A stretch of 64,000 bases of DNA from Capniomyces stellatus (taxonomy: Eukaryota > Kickxellomycota > Harpellomycetes > Harpellales > Legeriomycetaceae), in the NCBI GenBank assembly GCA_001661515.1, contig LUVW01000004.1, forward strand, positions 175,439 through 239,438. The letters run 5' to 3'. Under the pieces are notes generated by a model, which saw only the letters and a list, made by a program, of their open reading frames with translations, was not told the DNA's origin and did no database searches. Below are positions 36,101-44,115 of this stretch, in pieces; position 1 is the stretch's first letter, and every line of letters begins with the position of its first letter. A program made the position numbers and the translations under genes.

Positions 36101-39100
36101 TACATTGAATTGTTATTCATATTGTTGCTTGCATTAGTGTGTGGGAGGATGTTGGTGTTTGCCACTGGTGCAGAATACCCTAGCAAGTTCTGCTCTCTCA
36201 GATGGTCATCGCTACCGGGTAAGCTTCGCAACTGTGAGCTGTTTCTCAACGACGACGGTGTTTTTGGTCGGTGAGATCTGAATGGGTTTGTAGATGTCGA
36301 CCTTCCTATAACAACACCACCTGCACCCAGCCCTAAACCCAGGCCCGAACTTCTGGGTGACTTGTTTCCTGCATTAATGTTGGTGTTGGTGTTGAGTGTG
36401 GGACTTGTTTGAGGTTGTTTGGTTGGACTTGTTCCCGTATCACGTACACTGGTAAAGTTGTTATTGTCTAGCTCTGCGTTTTTGTTTGGTGTGGATGTGT
36501 TTACAATGGTTGATTGCTGCTGTTTATAAACATGTTGTGCCTGGTTCTGATTTGGGGTAAATCCAACACCAGTGTTTTCTATTGTGGGTCCATTTAGATC
36601 ATTGCTCTGAGACCGAGTTGGTTGGGCGTTTTGAGCAGGTGCAGATTGGAAGTCCACATTACGGTTTGGTGGTGTAAAACCAATATGTTTTTGGGGGCTT
36701 TGGCGTGGGCTTGGAGTTTGAGGGGCTGTTGGTGTTTGTTGATCAAATGACTTGGATGGTTGCATATTCAGCGTGTTTTCTCTCATGTACGATGGCTGTG
36801 GAATCCTGAAGCTCGATTCATCTTGTCTATCATTGCCAAAATTGGCTTCAGTATTATCATCCTTGTAAGTGTTATACCTGGGACCGATTGTGGCTCTGGG
36901 TATTTTTTTTGGCTTTTGTACGTTTTCGTCTGATAAGTTTTGTACGTTTTTGAACCTTCTTATATTTTTAAGCTTTTTAACAGCAGCCTTCCACTTGTTT
37001 TTGGGATTCATACCATTTGCTAGCGAAGAACTGCTCGTGCTATTAGGCGAGTTGGACTTGGATTTGGATTTTAGCTCTGTTTTGGGTCTTGCGCTGTTCT
37101 TCAATGCAGATCTTGGGTTGGAATTGATGTTTCCTAACGAGTAAACCAGCTTGTTTTCTGCAGAACCGTTTTTCTTTCCGCTTTTGGTTTTGGCTCTGCT
37201 TTTGTACTTGTTCTTTACAGTTTTGTTGATTGGCTGGTTCCACCATTTGCCAATATTTCCGCTGCTGTTTGACAGCTCCCCAAACGACTGATTACTTGGC
37301 CCCAAGCTACTGTTGGTGGCACCCTTGTTCATCAGTTCCGCAAACCGTCTATTTTCTGCGTTTTTGCCAATTTTTGGGTTGCTTACGTATGGCTTTGGCC
37401 CAAAACCAGCCAGGTCGATGCTTTTAAACTTGCTGTTGTCCTGCTTCAGCGGTGATGTTGGCGCTAATGGAATTTCAAACTCCGGCCCCAAATCCAAGTT
37501 GCTAAACGCATCAATGTTGAACTTTTGCGACTGCATGCCTCTGGTCTGGTTGGCAATTATGGCCTGGTTCTGGGTTTGTCCGTACTGTCTACCAGAATCC
37601 AAAATCTTGTTGTTCTTTGGTGCATCCAGACCTAGATCACTCGGTTTATAAGAGTATCTGCTTGGGTTTGACCAATTGCTCAAACTCGATCTGTTGCCCT
37701 CGTACCTAATCCGCTCCAACTCGCTGGTGTTTGTTCCTCTTGAACTAACATTTGAGTTTTCAAGTATTCTTGACGATTCCGAAGTTGAAGAGTCAAAGTA
37801 CTTGTTTAGCTTCTGATTTGACCCTGAACCTACCAGCATATCAGGCGAATTTAAAGGCGAAATAAGTTGCGTGACATATTCGCCTTCATCAAGACTGGAT
37901 GACTGATAACCAAACACGTTCTTGGGACTATCAGCATCATATGTATCATTAGTACTCTTTGACGTCTTTGTCCCACTGGTGCTGGTGCTGGTGCTCTTGT
38001 AGTCGACTGGATTTGGCAGTAATTTTCTCACATCGTTCTTTCTTGGGTCTCGGTACTCCCCCTTTGACAATATTGGGCTGTTCCCCACCTCCAGTATCTT
38101 ATCTCCACCAGCCCCTACATCAGCCTTATTTACACTTTCTACTCTAACGTACTTGTTGCTAGTTTGGTTTAACGCGCTGATATATTCTTTGTGCGCTCTT
38201 CTCTGCAGTATTTCTCGCCATGCCGCTCTATTACGACTCGACTGTTCCCTTTTGATCTCCACTGCGCTGTCAGCAATTGCACTATCAGCAGAACTGATAA
38301 CACCAATGCTCCTGTTTGGCTCCGACTCGTTGATTGTTTCCATCACGTTGTTGGCTGGTCCAAGTGGCGGCCGCTGAAACAATTTTCTTTCAGGCCACTT
38401 TTTGCGGTCATTAACCAGGTCCATATTGTTGTACATTACTGGCGACTCGAGAAGCTTTGCACTGTTAAACCCATTCAGCACATCTATTTCCAACAAACCA
38501 ACACCGCCATCACTTGTACTGTCACCAGAAACACCAGAAACACTAGCTTTATTTGAATTGTCCATTTTCAAATCCAGACTTGCTACCTCTCCACGAACGC
38601 TTGTTACTTCAAACCCAATCTTTTCTGCACTGTTAGGCTTGTCGCGCTTGAGTTCCTTATTTTTCTTGACTAATTTAAATAGGCTGTTATTGGTCGCAAT
38701 ATCCTTTTCAAGAACTACTTTCTCTACTTGAGCGTTATTCGCATAGCGCTTGCTTTTCGACATTCCATCATCGCTCGTGTTTCCGCTTGATGAAGCTATG
38801 TTTCGAGTAGTCGGTGTTTCCGGCTCAACTAGTTGATGATCTAGCCATGATTTAACGTTGTCCTGCTTTTCTTTATCCTTCAACTTGGCCTTGAACAAAT
38901 CTACTGAAATTGTCGACTCCTTTGGCTGCACTATACTCAATCGCTCCACTCCAGCCACAGATCCTAGCTCTAACCTGCTTGAATCTGCCATTTCTAATTC
39001 TTTCTGAACTGCTCCTTCAGCTAACACATGTTCGCTGCGTTGTTCAATTACAACTCTATTGGCTTCTTGTTCTTCCAAACCAGCAGAATCAATTTCTACT

Positions 39101-42012
39101 GCTTCTGTTTTTACACCCTTGCTCAACTGGCTAAAATCACCTTTTTCACTCTCGGGATTTATCAGATCTGACACTTTTCCCTCGCTACCGCTTATTGATT
39201 TGAACCTACTTGCCTTTTCTGGGTCAATCAAATCTTTACTTCCGCTCAGTTGCTGGATCTGACCAATTACATTCCCTGAACCCATCCTTGCTTGCGAGAA
39301 CAGTTCCACATCTGGTCTACCAATAGTCCCTACCTTTACATTCGCGTCAGAACCTCCAGCTGATCCATTGGTTCCCCGTAATATTAAGCCTTCCTCTAAA
39401 TATCCATTTACCCTACTGCCAATGCCTTCACCAGCAAGTCTTTTTCTCAAACCACCATTGCTCGAGCTAACCGAATAATTATTTGATGAGCTAACCAACG
39501 GGCTTTTTGCCAAAAACGGACTATTTAGTACACTTATTTTGCTGTTGCTCTTTGAAAAGCCACTAATATCCGAGTTTGATCTGCTATTACTAGCGCCACC
39601 ACCAATTTTTAGGCTCGACTCGCTACTTACTTGCGTCAACAGTTTGCTTTTCATATTCTCAACATGCAAAACTTTGATTCTGTTTGTTGATTTCCTTCTT
39701 TCTTTGGTTTTTAGCTTCTTACTCTTGGCCAACTCCTCAAGTATAATCTTTTGTTCATATTCTGTTTTTATCTTTATCTCACCGCTATTTATGTCTTTTG
39801 TTCTACCAACGCTAACATCTTTTTCCTTGCCCAATTTGTCCTTTGTCGCCTCCGCTGAATTTTCGCTGACAAAATTATTTCTGACAAAACTATTGCTACC
39901 TCCAAGTTCAGGTGGCTCCAATTCGCTCTCTGCAAAAAAATTCCTTGCGCTACTGTGCTTGCCTGGCTTCACTTCAATGCTGAACTTTGGCGGCGCCAAT
40001 TTTAGCGCTGACTGACTCTCAAATTTCTTGGTCAAAACCTTTATCTTTCCAGACTTTGTTGGCGTATTCGGTTCGCTTGATACCATTCCTTCGCTATCCT
40101 TCCCAATGCTTTGAATGCTTTGTCTACTCGGCGTGAGTTTAGGCGTGAGTTTGGGTGTGAGTTTGGGCGAGCTTTCTGCTGCCTTGTTCCTCCATTCTGT
40201 TGATTTTTTTATCGAGCTATGACTGCTAGGCATATTTAAATACTCTAGCATGCTATCTCTTCTTACTGGCTCACTTGAACCAATGCTGCTCTTGGGCGTA
40301 TCCTTACCCGCCTCTCCCCCGTGTTTCAGCACCCGCCTCTCCATATATCCCGGGCTTTCCCCCTTTATCCTATACAGTTCTTCATAATCTACCTCCTTCT
40401 CAGCCTTTTTGATTTCTAACTCCTTTCCTATCACTTTATTTCTACCTCTTTGTTCTATATATTCCGAATTAGTGCTGTTGCCTTTTCTACTCATTTCGTG
40501 TCTATTTGGAGTGTTTGGTACCGACTTTATCTTGCTTGCTTCTGTAAATTGACCCACACTATCCCTACTGGCTCCATGTTTACTGCTGCCAACTACTGGG
40601 TCAGACAACGTCTGCTTTCTTAACGCTTCAGCGCTCAACTTGTGTCTGATTTCTATATCCTCTTTGGCTTTTAGCACCGAAATTGCTATTGGCACTTTTC
40701 TTGTTCCTGGCGAAGCAACAGGCACCGGGTAACTTGCTATCTTTTGCTTCAAGCTATCCGTGCTTTCAAAATTTCCCCGGTTTCTTTTATCCAACATGTT
40801 TGACACAAGATCCCTGCTCTGTTTTGTTATACTCTGTCTCTGCGCTATATTTCCAACCAGTTCTTCACCGATTCTCTTATTAGCATTTGAAAACTCAGCA
40901 CTACTGCTTCTACTGTTGTATGCAAGAGATTCCTCCTTCCCGTTACTGCTGACACTGGCTTCGTTTCCGCTACTCATCCCACGTGCTCCATATTTGCGAA
41001 TTCCCAGTTCCAACAGCTTTTCCGTGCTTGCTGAGTTGTCTGTGCTAGGAAAGCTCGCAACACTTGTGTCAAATCTGCTCCACTTTGGATACTTTGCAGC
41101 ACCTCTACCGCTATTATCCCCATTCCCCAGTCTATCTACATGCTGGCCAATCAAGTAGTTTATATACTTTTGCTGCTCCAGCTCGACTTTCTGCTGTTCA
41201 TATTCCTGATCCATTGACTCGGTTGCTTCGTATTGGCCAATTTTGGCTGGCAATGCAACACTTTTACTAAGCAACGCATCATTACTCTTCAAGACATCAT
41301 TACTCTTCAAAAAATTGTTATCCATAGATATATCTTTACCCATAGATATATTTTTACTCATCAAAACGTCATTACTTTCTACTTTGCCACTATCACCACT
41401 CTCACCCTGGTTATCTTTATCAAATATCAGTGGCGATTTGTATAACACCTCCTTGTAGTCCGACACTTCAGCGCTGCCCATACTGCTGATCGCTGACAAA
41501 TACTCGCTGCTTGTGCTTTTGTCTTTTGAAATCATTTGCAGCTTACTTGGTATTGTATATAAAACGCCTCTGCCGTAGTTTTGCACCGAGTCTTCCTTTG
41601 TCGGCTCTTTACCTTCAACCACCATATTGGTTCTGTTCTTTTTGGCTAGCTTTTCGGGAATCTCGTAACCTAGTACCTCGCTAACGTCTGAGTTTCCTTC
41701 GCTTTTTCTGTATTTTTCTGACTTGCTCCTACTTTCTTTATTGTCGCTATTGCCATTGTTGATTTCAAATATCGAGTCCGACCTCCTATTCTCTTTACTC
41801 CTTGTATATTTTACCTCCTCTCCAACACCTTGTGTTCTGGAAAGTGTTGGATCACTGAAATCTTTACTGCCAACTCCCTCCCTATTTATGGCCACTCCGC
41901 TACTCGTGTGTCTGCTCGCTCCTCCTTTTTGGCTTGAAGGGAATCTAATGTTGTCTACCAGCTCTCCCTTTGACGAGTCCTGGCTACTCTGTCTATCTGT
42001 TCCCAGCTCCAT
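27163..42012 (-). CDS. Giant (about 4,949 residue) multi-span membrane protein with long disordered N terminus
   Basis: One uninterrupted frame of 14.85 kb. The first in-frame ATG is at 42012; the frame is open upstream to about 42128 without an ATG, so a short 5' exon is possible. Residues 1 to about 2690 are low-complexity Ser/Asn/Lys/Pro-rich, with short internal repeats (LTPKLTPKLTP, NTVPNTVPNTV, DQDQDQDQ) and a poly-Asn block at about 2507-2540. A hydrophobic helix (IMLLAIGLIVALVVYF) lies near 2697. A cluster of about eight strongly hydrophobic segments follows, near 3107, 3182, 3386, 3457, 3584, 3620, 3650 and 3697. Between the last ones is a HKLYSRKPYFDSSSNLATL loop, a layout seen in fungal polytopic and TRP-like proteins. 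The last roughly 1,200 residues are soluble-looking. I do not recognise a family; channel-like is only a guess. Confidence 0.85.
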   Translation of the reverse strand: MELGTDRQSSQDSSKGELVDNIRFPSSQKGGASRHTSSGVAINREGVGSKDFSDPTLSRTQGVGEEVKYTRSKENRRSDSIFEINNGNSDNKESRSKSEKYRKSEGNSDVSEVLGYEIPEKLAKKNRTNMVVEGKEPTKEDSVQNYGRGVLYTIPSKLQMISKDKSTSSEYLSAISSMGSAEVSDYKEVLYKSPLIFDKDNQGESGDSGKVESNDVLMSKNISMGKDISMDNNFLKSNDVLKSNDALLSKSVALPAKIGQYEATESMDQEYEQQKVELEQQKYINYLIGQHVDRLGNGDNSGRGAAKYPKWSRFDTSVASFPSTDNSASTEKLLELGIRKYGARGMSSGNEASVSSNGKEESLAYNSRSSSAEFSNANKRIGEELVGNIAQRQSITKQSRDLVSNMLDKRNRGNFESTDSLKQKIASYPVPVASPGTRKVPIAISVLKAKEDIEIRHKLSAEALRKQTLSDPVVGSSKHGASRDSVGQFTEASKIKSVPNTPNRHEMSRKGNSTNSEYIEQRGRNKVIGKELEIKKAEKEVDYEELYRIKGESPGYMERRVLKHGGEAGKDTPKSSIGSSEPVRRDSMLEYLNMPSSHSSIKKSTEWRNKAAESSPKLTPKLTPKLTPSRQSIQSIGKDSEGMVSSEPNTPTKSGKIKVLTKKFESQSALKLAPPKFSIEVKPGKHSSARNFFAESELEPPELGGSNSFVRNNFVSENSAEATKDKLGKEKDVSVGRTKDINSGEIKIKTEYEQKIILEELAKSKKLKTKERRKSTNRIKVLHVENMKSKLLTQVSSESSLKIGGGASNSRSNSDISGFSKSNSKISVLNSPFLAKSPLVSSSNNYSVSSSNGGLRKRLAGEGIGSRVNGYLEEGLILRGTNGSAGGSDANVKVGTIGRPDVELFSQARMGSGNVIGQIQQLSGSKDLIDPEKASRFKSISGSEGKVSDLINPESEKGDFSQLSKGVKTEAVEIDSAGLEEQEANRVVIEQRSEHVLAEGAVQKELEMADSSRLELGSVAGVERLSIVQPKESTISVDLFKAKLKDKEKQDNVKSWLDHQLVEPETPTTRNIASSSGNTSDDGMSKSKRYANNAQVEKVVLEKDIATNNSLFKLVKKNKELKRDKPNSAEKIGFEVTSVRGEVASLDLKMDNSNKASVSGVSGDSTSDGGVGLLEIDVLNGFNSAKLLESPVMYNNMDLVNDRKKWPERKLFQRPPLGPANNVMETINESEPNRSIGVISSADSAIADSAVEIKREQSSRNRAAWREILQRRAHKEYISALNQTSNKYVRVESVNKADVGAGGDKILEVGNSPILSKGEYRDPRKNDVRKLLPNPVDYKSTSTSTSGTKTSKSTNDTYDADSPKNVFGYQSSSLDEGEYVTQLISPLNSPDMLVGSGSNQKLNKYFDSSTSESSRILENSNVSSRGTNTSELERIRYEGNRSSLSNWSNPSRYSYKPSDLGLDAPKNNKILDSGRQYGQTQNQAIIANQTRGMQSQKFNIDAFSNLDLGPEFEIPLAPTSPLKQDNSKFKSIDLAGFGPKPYVSNPKIGKNAENRRFAELMNKGATNSSLGPSNQSFGELSNSSGNIGKWWNQPINKTVKNKYKSRAKTKSGKKNGSAENKLVYSLGNINSNPRSALKNSARPKTELKSKSKSNSPNSTSSSSLANGMNPKNKWKAAVKKLKNIRRFKNVQNLSDENVQKPKKIPRATIGPRYNTYKDDNTEANFGNDRQDESSFRIPQPSYMRENTLNMQPSKSFDQQTPTAPQTPSPRQSPQKHIGFTPPNRNVDFQSAPAQNAQPTRSQSNDLNGPTIENTGVGFTPNQNQAQHVYKQQQSTIVNTSTPNKNAELDNNNFTSVRDTGTSPTKQPQTSPTLNTNTNINAGNKSPRSSGLGLGLGAGGVVIGRSTSTNPFRSHRPKTPSSLRNSSQLRSLPGSDDHLREQNLLGYSAPVANTNILPHTNASNNMNNNSMYSNGFGPNTSPINNNQLMLLSSIQTGLKIASKEQINSQSSPKSKNVGPTNQSKRLPTVPSRNTISVSNSNPNSNPNSSPNSNSNSSSDTNPTQQSIRRNSTYSKTSRKSSLESNSSSFREQPYGSNVNVARYDDNINHSTSLIQQNPSLNQSQNRTTKKISPKSAISAVYNTKNDVDEQSVFSSIRSSKFQPKGKIQRRNTASSAENFVGSNIYSLDNAINLAAVQQSRSEAIPTRVNLDGQDQDQDQDQESKKKNFGWFMGQITKIKTKFGTNNKSKFKSNSNTNNAESDSYRKSRTSTHGNLYGDTRIDELAIPLQNLAINNTTITHRDRSTPSIELVDMKKRLNQIKNPDSSDYPTDPIDHNSTNLINSSQPNQPNQPNLISTPLTFQTPKFKSNSILNSPTPSTNESIGEGRYPRPQPLTNSETPFPNTVPNTVPNTVPNTVNGPEIRQSTVAGQSQNQVQTNIAVNPDIVPIATLMPLIPNINADSGSGGNQQPVQNIGTQIVNNNIYVPPTVSMPVPHVNRINSNTDNQPSTQTNNNNSNNNNNNNNNNNNNNNNNNNNNSNTNTNGSNNNNLINGGAIVNTMLKPENQGHVLNLASKVPFLAPVAALLMTGASQSGNTANSNSNNNNNNANNNNNNNNNANNNSNNNNNANNNNFSNTNNNNYDSNSHMNNAVGNNTGGGDNSNSNNNNNTTGESSGGGGSGGGGNANTTKEEGKKGNWKQIMLLAIGLIVALVVYFKKLANRKEKPIRGQYMIVPLAIGGWFFSARGRVGEKFEIGGFVSMFKKPEAAKDDSVESTATNLDLAVKDVMPSAKRIDFERVDSEVGKLQGGKLVKTRRFKRAVEVTEDNEAMGVVVGELENELDLGNPSAAARNKWESKKTPHPRIKRGYLNINANLGRNNEVANREIYKSSKVDRKAKENTTNSSEKKKKSWFDWNNYVQKLVDPSERSYTRVKEDSDGNEELPYPLNLNSKAKGVEASKRSNANKGNHEQINMDRVNSNGPVMMPPFSHIPELRDEAILHSLSSNQTSNSKFGGTGNRGKAGMFDSWSFEKSVFLASPYSMLPIQRASVMIANPLKRHVVNVKKQVMVLFNKSMGGISYGNNNDETGGVSGYDDNNDQSYFGPASDRAMVYVFQLIDMCQYLSVIFGHLVYHYFFKQEFQLANSLPEKRGFAEIFGPENSLKVLLYPIEVFGLMFSDMYEHYRSVSAYSWLILFGVVTLVLLVLWKVLCTDHPSFYLDNHTYYYANSQLDNGYFNEQKDNNGDDEDPGFIFNRVKQKINEDSYSLLKGAPKWSDQVIKIMKTDDFNNMIKKGINASANKSTTTILKLNTQRPVIAVSSSGVAQTNMLKDHHTNKLEHVGENLNRVTFSLLAPSSLDKEAVYGINEEIKSVFPGWLVRVLCGNRYKDQLSRRKFVFVLLYIMYFPTVKMAMEVISWQFKFWPADIYSIIVGSEYKVGQAAANPIDYDFCYSTFRVADSLGGFDYIFLLIPFVVMLLFIYGVYFPLNLAKLSHKSMPKIAPILAQSPYYALNSTPAGNKLIEKLELHVYKNELVELDKKTKAEIDFLKGLACVQLYERLLYSNRNPFAFLFQNSYPDFAAEFSHNLSHKLLFIFISTFFSSYSCATKPVYIIVNQFTVLQVLGVDVWRQVLFLLFNFYFIHKLYSRKPYFDSSSNLATLISYFCLLVANVFALVLFVIANKQSNLNFNLIGLNYGFNDVSYSFTNILNFVSIVFYTVVIVISVLAIGSICQSRSLVSIPITNTKKPTSFSGDTRDKNNQDSLNNNSNRNLGSPTTKENSANNINPELSLKLATIPTLFKLNRSKSLINSDLLLGSSNQNTKISKSSIGRGIGASQKIRTLVFSKGILTDKSAFSPNLQTLAAQRIWQDTWSAILLASRDMRLPPVLGINKSKNTDYYKLMISGFITNTNDQSRPKTGESRGSTQSMFNNNFKQTELNVRSPNIVGFNGFSAERHLENVLVMEAVGFKDFSQAIVDNYLIELAEKLESSASDPASHLNPNFNNSSSSKKPEPQNPDIIGWNIPSSSSANNTGNAQSLEPGKSTSSSRIRFLNSPLEVKDVQTAIINDFNGPDMYFRPPKSLLLPDITNTESPDPLRFDKDQILEMVANPADKDDEIQTLLGIPAHNKGLNNEELKNSLYKQSKYKLQSWFGKAVWVGFPFALYFVYDEAPGYLVKIHSFAGWRLFVGQNKCQEIVRRRQIRLSLRSLENQLITFSFPTNFGNQIANDGNDYDPAISNGLPEQYIQKSVFTAKLSIVRHNQPTATTESSSSRNTSNLRNLHNDSAGFQLRLNLVDSSTVVYNNQNQIVSKSPKLTTFISVGNSSQKKNKKDDNLLVPSPLAKINHTKIDPIELLKFQIRQFNYNNSNDRIYMNHLTKKSKFSLFGNFPLLEQQHFPHNIDDNNTVDNDNIQNNRSANSIHTTQNQNSAGVDKVYIDPVDLWAGWTSPSSARLESKIIGITSDFQLTDNLYYLLLENKNIVSTESLKLRDSFAAYRKYNASQHYRKKESTSYMFMRTIFAPHPNLAPISDLCRFSDYTRDSYYDKASNALVVDLPWSSAVARFTSLEYSIRINSSITNGHNISSDNTNPIIKPKICYYYPVVALDPLGHKAATPPSFTQHENSSNLNFKTTTVVNNDTNVLDCLPTYHELVTLLCSFEKNNYMKNLVRDHYYDIKALYERLDLVRPNYHPRDPSFANFDTSSISTINNLLLGIVDLTPVDLIASFNQNIPEAPPASTGVNNGVNISVPPSSNGDFPVAADLGFNYHILNQTNATNYKVNTTTNNFSIKVPNASSIFEFPKKDNRHPKVNNPNIDNQPVSPSSKNLAPLASKPKNKPHPLRLCWYLFFDDLYRRYSPIIPQLSKFDSDFSPLYFTSICYHPTTRSNLELFLSNRGLYFGNVVISRNLTTNSHNNNNNNSRKNDKDIDVLGEFFTTGLLNALYAWLDCVLENDCPLTS

Positions 42013-44115
42013 TCCTATATCCGCCAATTCTAATACTTCTGCTGCTGTTATTACTGCTTGCTCTCCCGCTATCACTTTGGGTGATTTTTTTTTCGTTTGC
42101 CCCCTCTTTGGGTTTTCTGATAAAACTTATTCTTACACTGGTTTTAACAACTCTAATTTTCCTGTTTATCTCAGCTGTTTAAACCGGCTTTAAAGTGTGT
42201 ATTAGTTTCTTGTAATACCAACAAAGTAGCTTTGATGTCAACTGCGTTCAGCCTCAGTTCAGTTATGGTTATTTCCTGTATTTGTCTAACCGGAATGCTC
42301 TAGTTTTAAACCCCGTTTAGACTCCAGTTTAAAGTTTATTATATATTTAAACTAGTCTACTTTGCTTTTTTTGACTTTTCTTACTATTAACAAATTTTAG
42401 AGGTTGGTATTCAAATGTATATCATAAAGCAGGTTTTGCTTTGCTTTAATTAAATTTGGTTACTTGGATTATAATTTCAGAGCTCTAATTCAAGTAAATT
42501 GGACCAAGTTGCCTTGTTACCTTTGCTTTACTTGTTATTATCATCAACCAAGTCTCGTTTACACACTTTTGGATTACGTGGGTTTGAGCCAATCTCTTTG
42601 GTGGTATGAATACACAACTTACTCATGTTTACTTTTATTCTTACAAGCCTTTCATATTCTTGTCATTTAATAACGCGGTCCATTTGACAAGTATTACCAA
42701 TTCATGTAACTGTAATGTTTACTAGAGTTCTAATTTGATTATATTATTTATTTTTGCCGCTTTGTAAACTATTTCCTACCATTTTTCTGTGCTTGTTTGA
42801 CTCTTCAGCACCCATTTTTTATTCTCCGATTGCTGCTTTTAAAATCAAATATTTTATTCTCAATATTAGTTTTAAATAGAGTAAATAATACCAACCAATA
42901 GCCGGTTTGTTTACTTTTAAACTAATCAAACGATTTGTTTCTCTATTCGGACTTTAGCTCAATACATTATTTTATTATTTATTTTCCAATCTCTTTTCCA
43001 ATCTCTTTTCCAATCTCTTTTTCAATCTCACTTAACTTAGCTGTTTTGCTAATTTAGCTTTAAATTCAAAACATTCATTAATTACTGTTTTGTTCCCATC
43101 AAACTTTTGAATTGGAAAGCAGCAGTCAATTTGCAGAGTTTGTCTTTGGTTTAATAACTACGAAAAAGCATGCACAAATCACAAAATTGATTAATTAATA
43201 GGCTGTAATTGGCAGAAATAGATCCATAAACATAATTTCAATATATTTTTGTTTCCTCTTCGTGTCTTTTTTTTTTCCCTACATCCTATTATTGATCGTT
43301 TTCGCCCGTTTTAAACTTGACTGGCTAGTTGATATAGAAAATGAAAACTTGGCCGATAAAAAGCCAATAAAGAACATGAACCAGTTTACTCTCCAGCACA
43401 ATGTTCAGGCTGGTTTTCGTCTAGCAACCACTATTTGTAACACGGCCGAACGAGCAAAACGCTAGCTGATCCACGTGCTTTATTTAGCGATATGGGTCAA
43501 ACCTTTTAAAGGGATTCATAATTTGTACAAAAATTATAATATGAATTAGTGAATTTGTAATTTGTTTTGTAATTTTCAACTAGCACTTTTTAAGTTGGGG
43601 GAGTTTCTCTTGGCGAAAAAGCAATGTTACCACCAGGAATTAACTGAAAGCAAAACCTGGGTCAGCTACTTCAAAAATCACCCATGTTACTAATCGAATA
43701 TAATACTGCGAATGTGTTGAATGTCCAGGAGAATCGTCCATTTAATAACGCCATCTCCCCCCCTACTGCGTCAATATAACGCTTAAAAAATAGATCACAA
43801 AGGGGGGATATCAGTTTCAAAGAGCTCTCTGTACACCTAATAATCATGACAAAAGGACTTGATTTATCTCGGATCTTGGTAGTTTTAAATTAACCATTTT
43901 TAAAATTTCCAAGTATAAATACTTTTATTCTGAAAAGATGATTCTTGTTCTTGCACTGAAGCTAGATCTTTGCAATAATCATCATTTTTTAACTTTTATT
44001 TATGTGTAAATATAACACTGAAAGTTGCCAACTTTTATTTATTTATAAAGTACCTTACCATTCAACAAGAAGAAAGAAAAACTCCAAGTTTGTACTATAA
44101 TAATCAAAATTGAAT
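42013..44115. other. Intergenic between divergent genes
   Basis: About 2.1 kb of AT-rich DNA upstream of both the giant gene (minus) and the P5B ATPase gene (plus). A TCTTTTCCAA repeat occurs near 42990-43030. Small open frames at 42464 and 43262 have no recognisable features. No RNA gene seen. Confidence 0.55.

Noticed and set aside
27743..42193. Dozens of short frames on both strands inside the giant gene
   Set aside because: Shadows of the 4,949-codon frame; repetitive Ser/Asn codons keep other frames open.
43262..43465. 67-codon plus-strand frame
   Set aside because: No ATG at its start, no recognisable family and no neighbouring exon.
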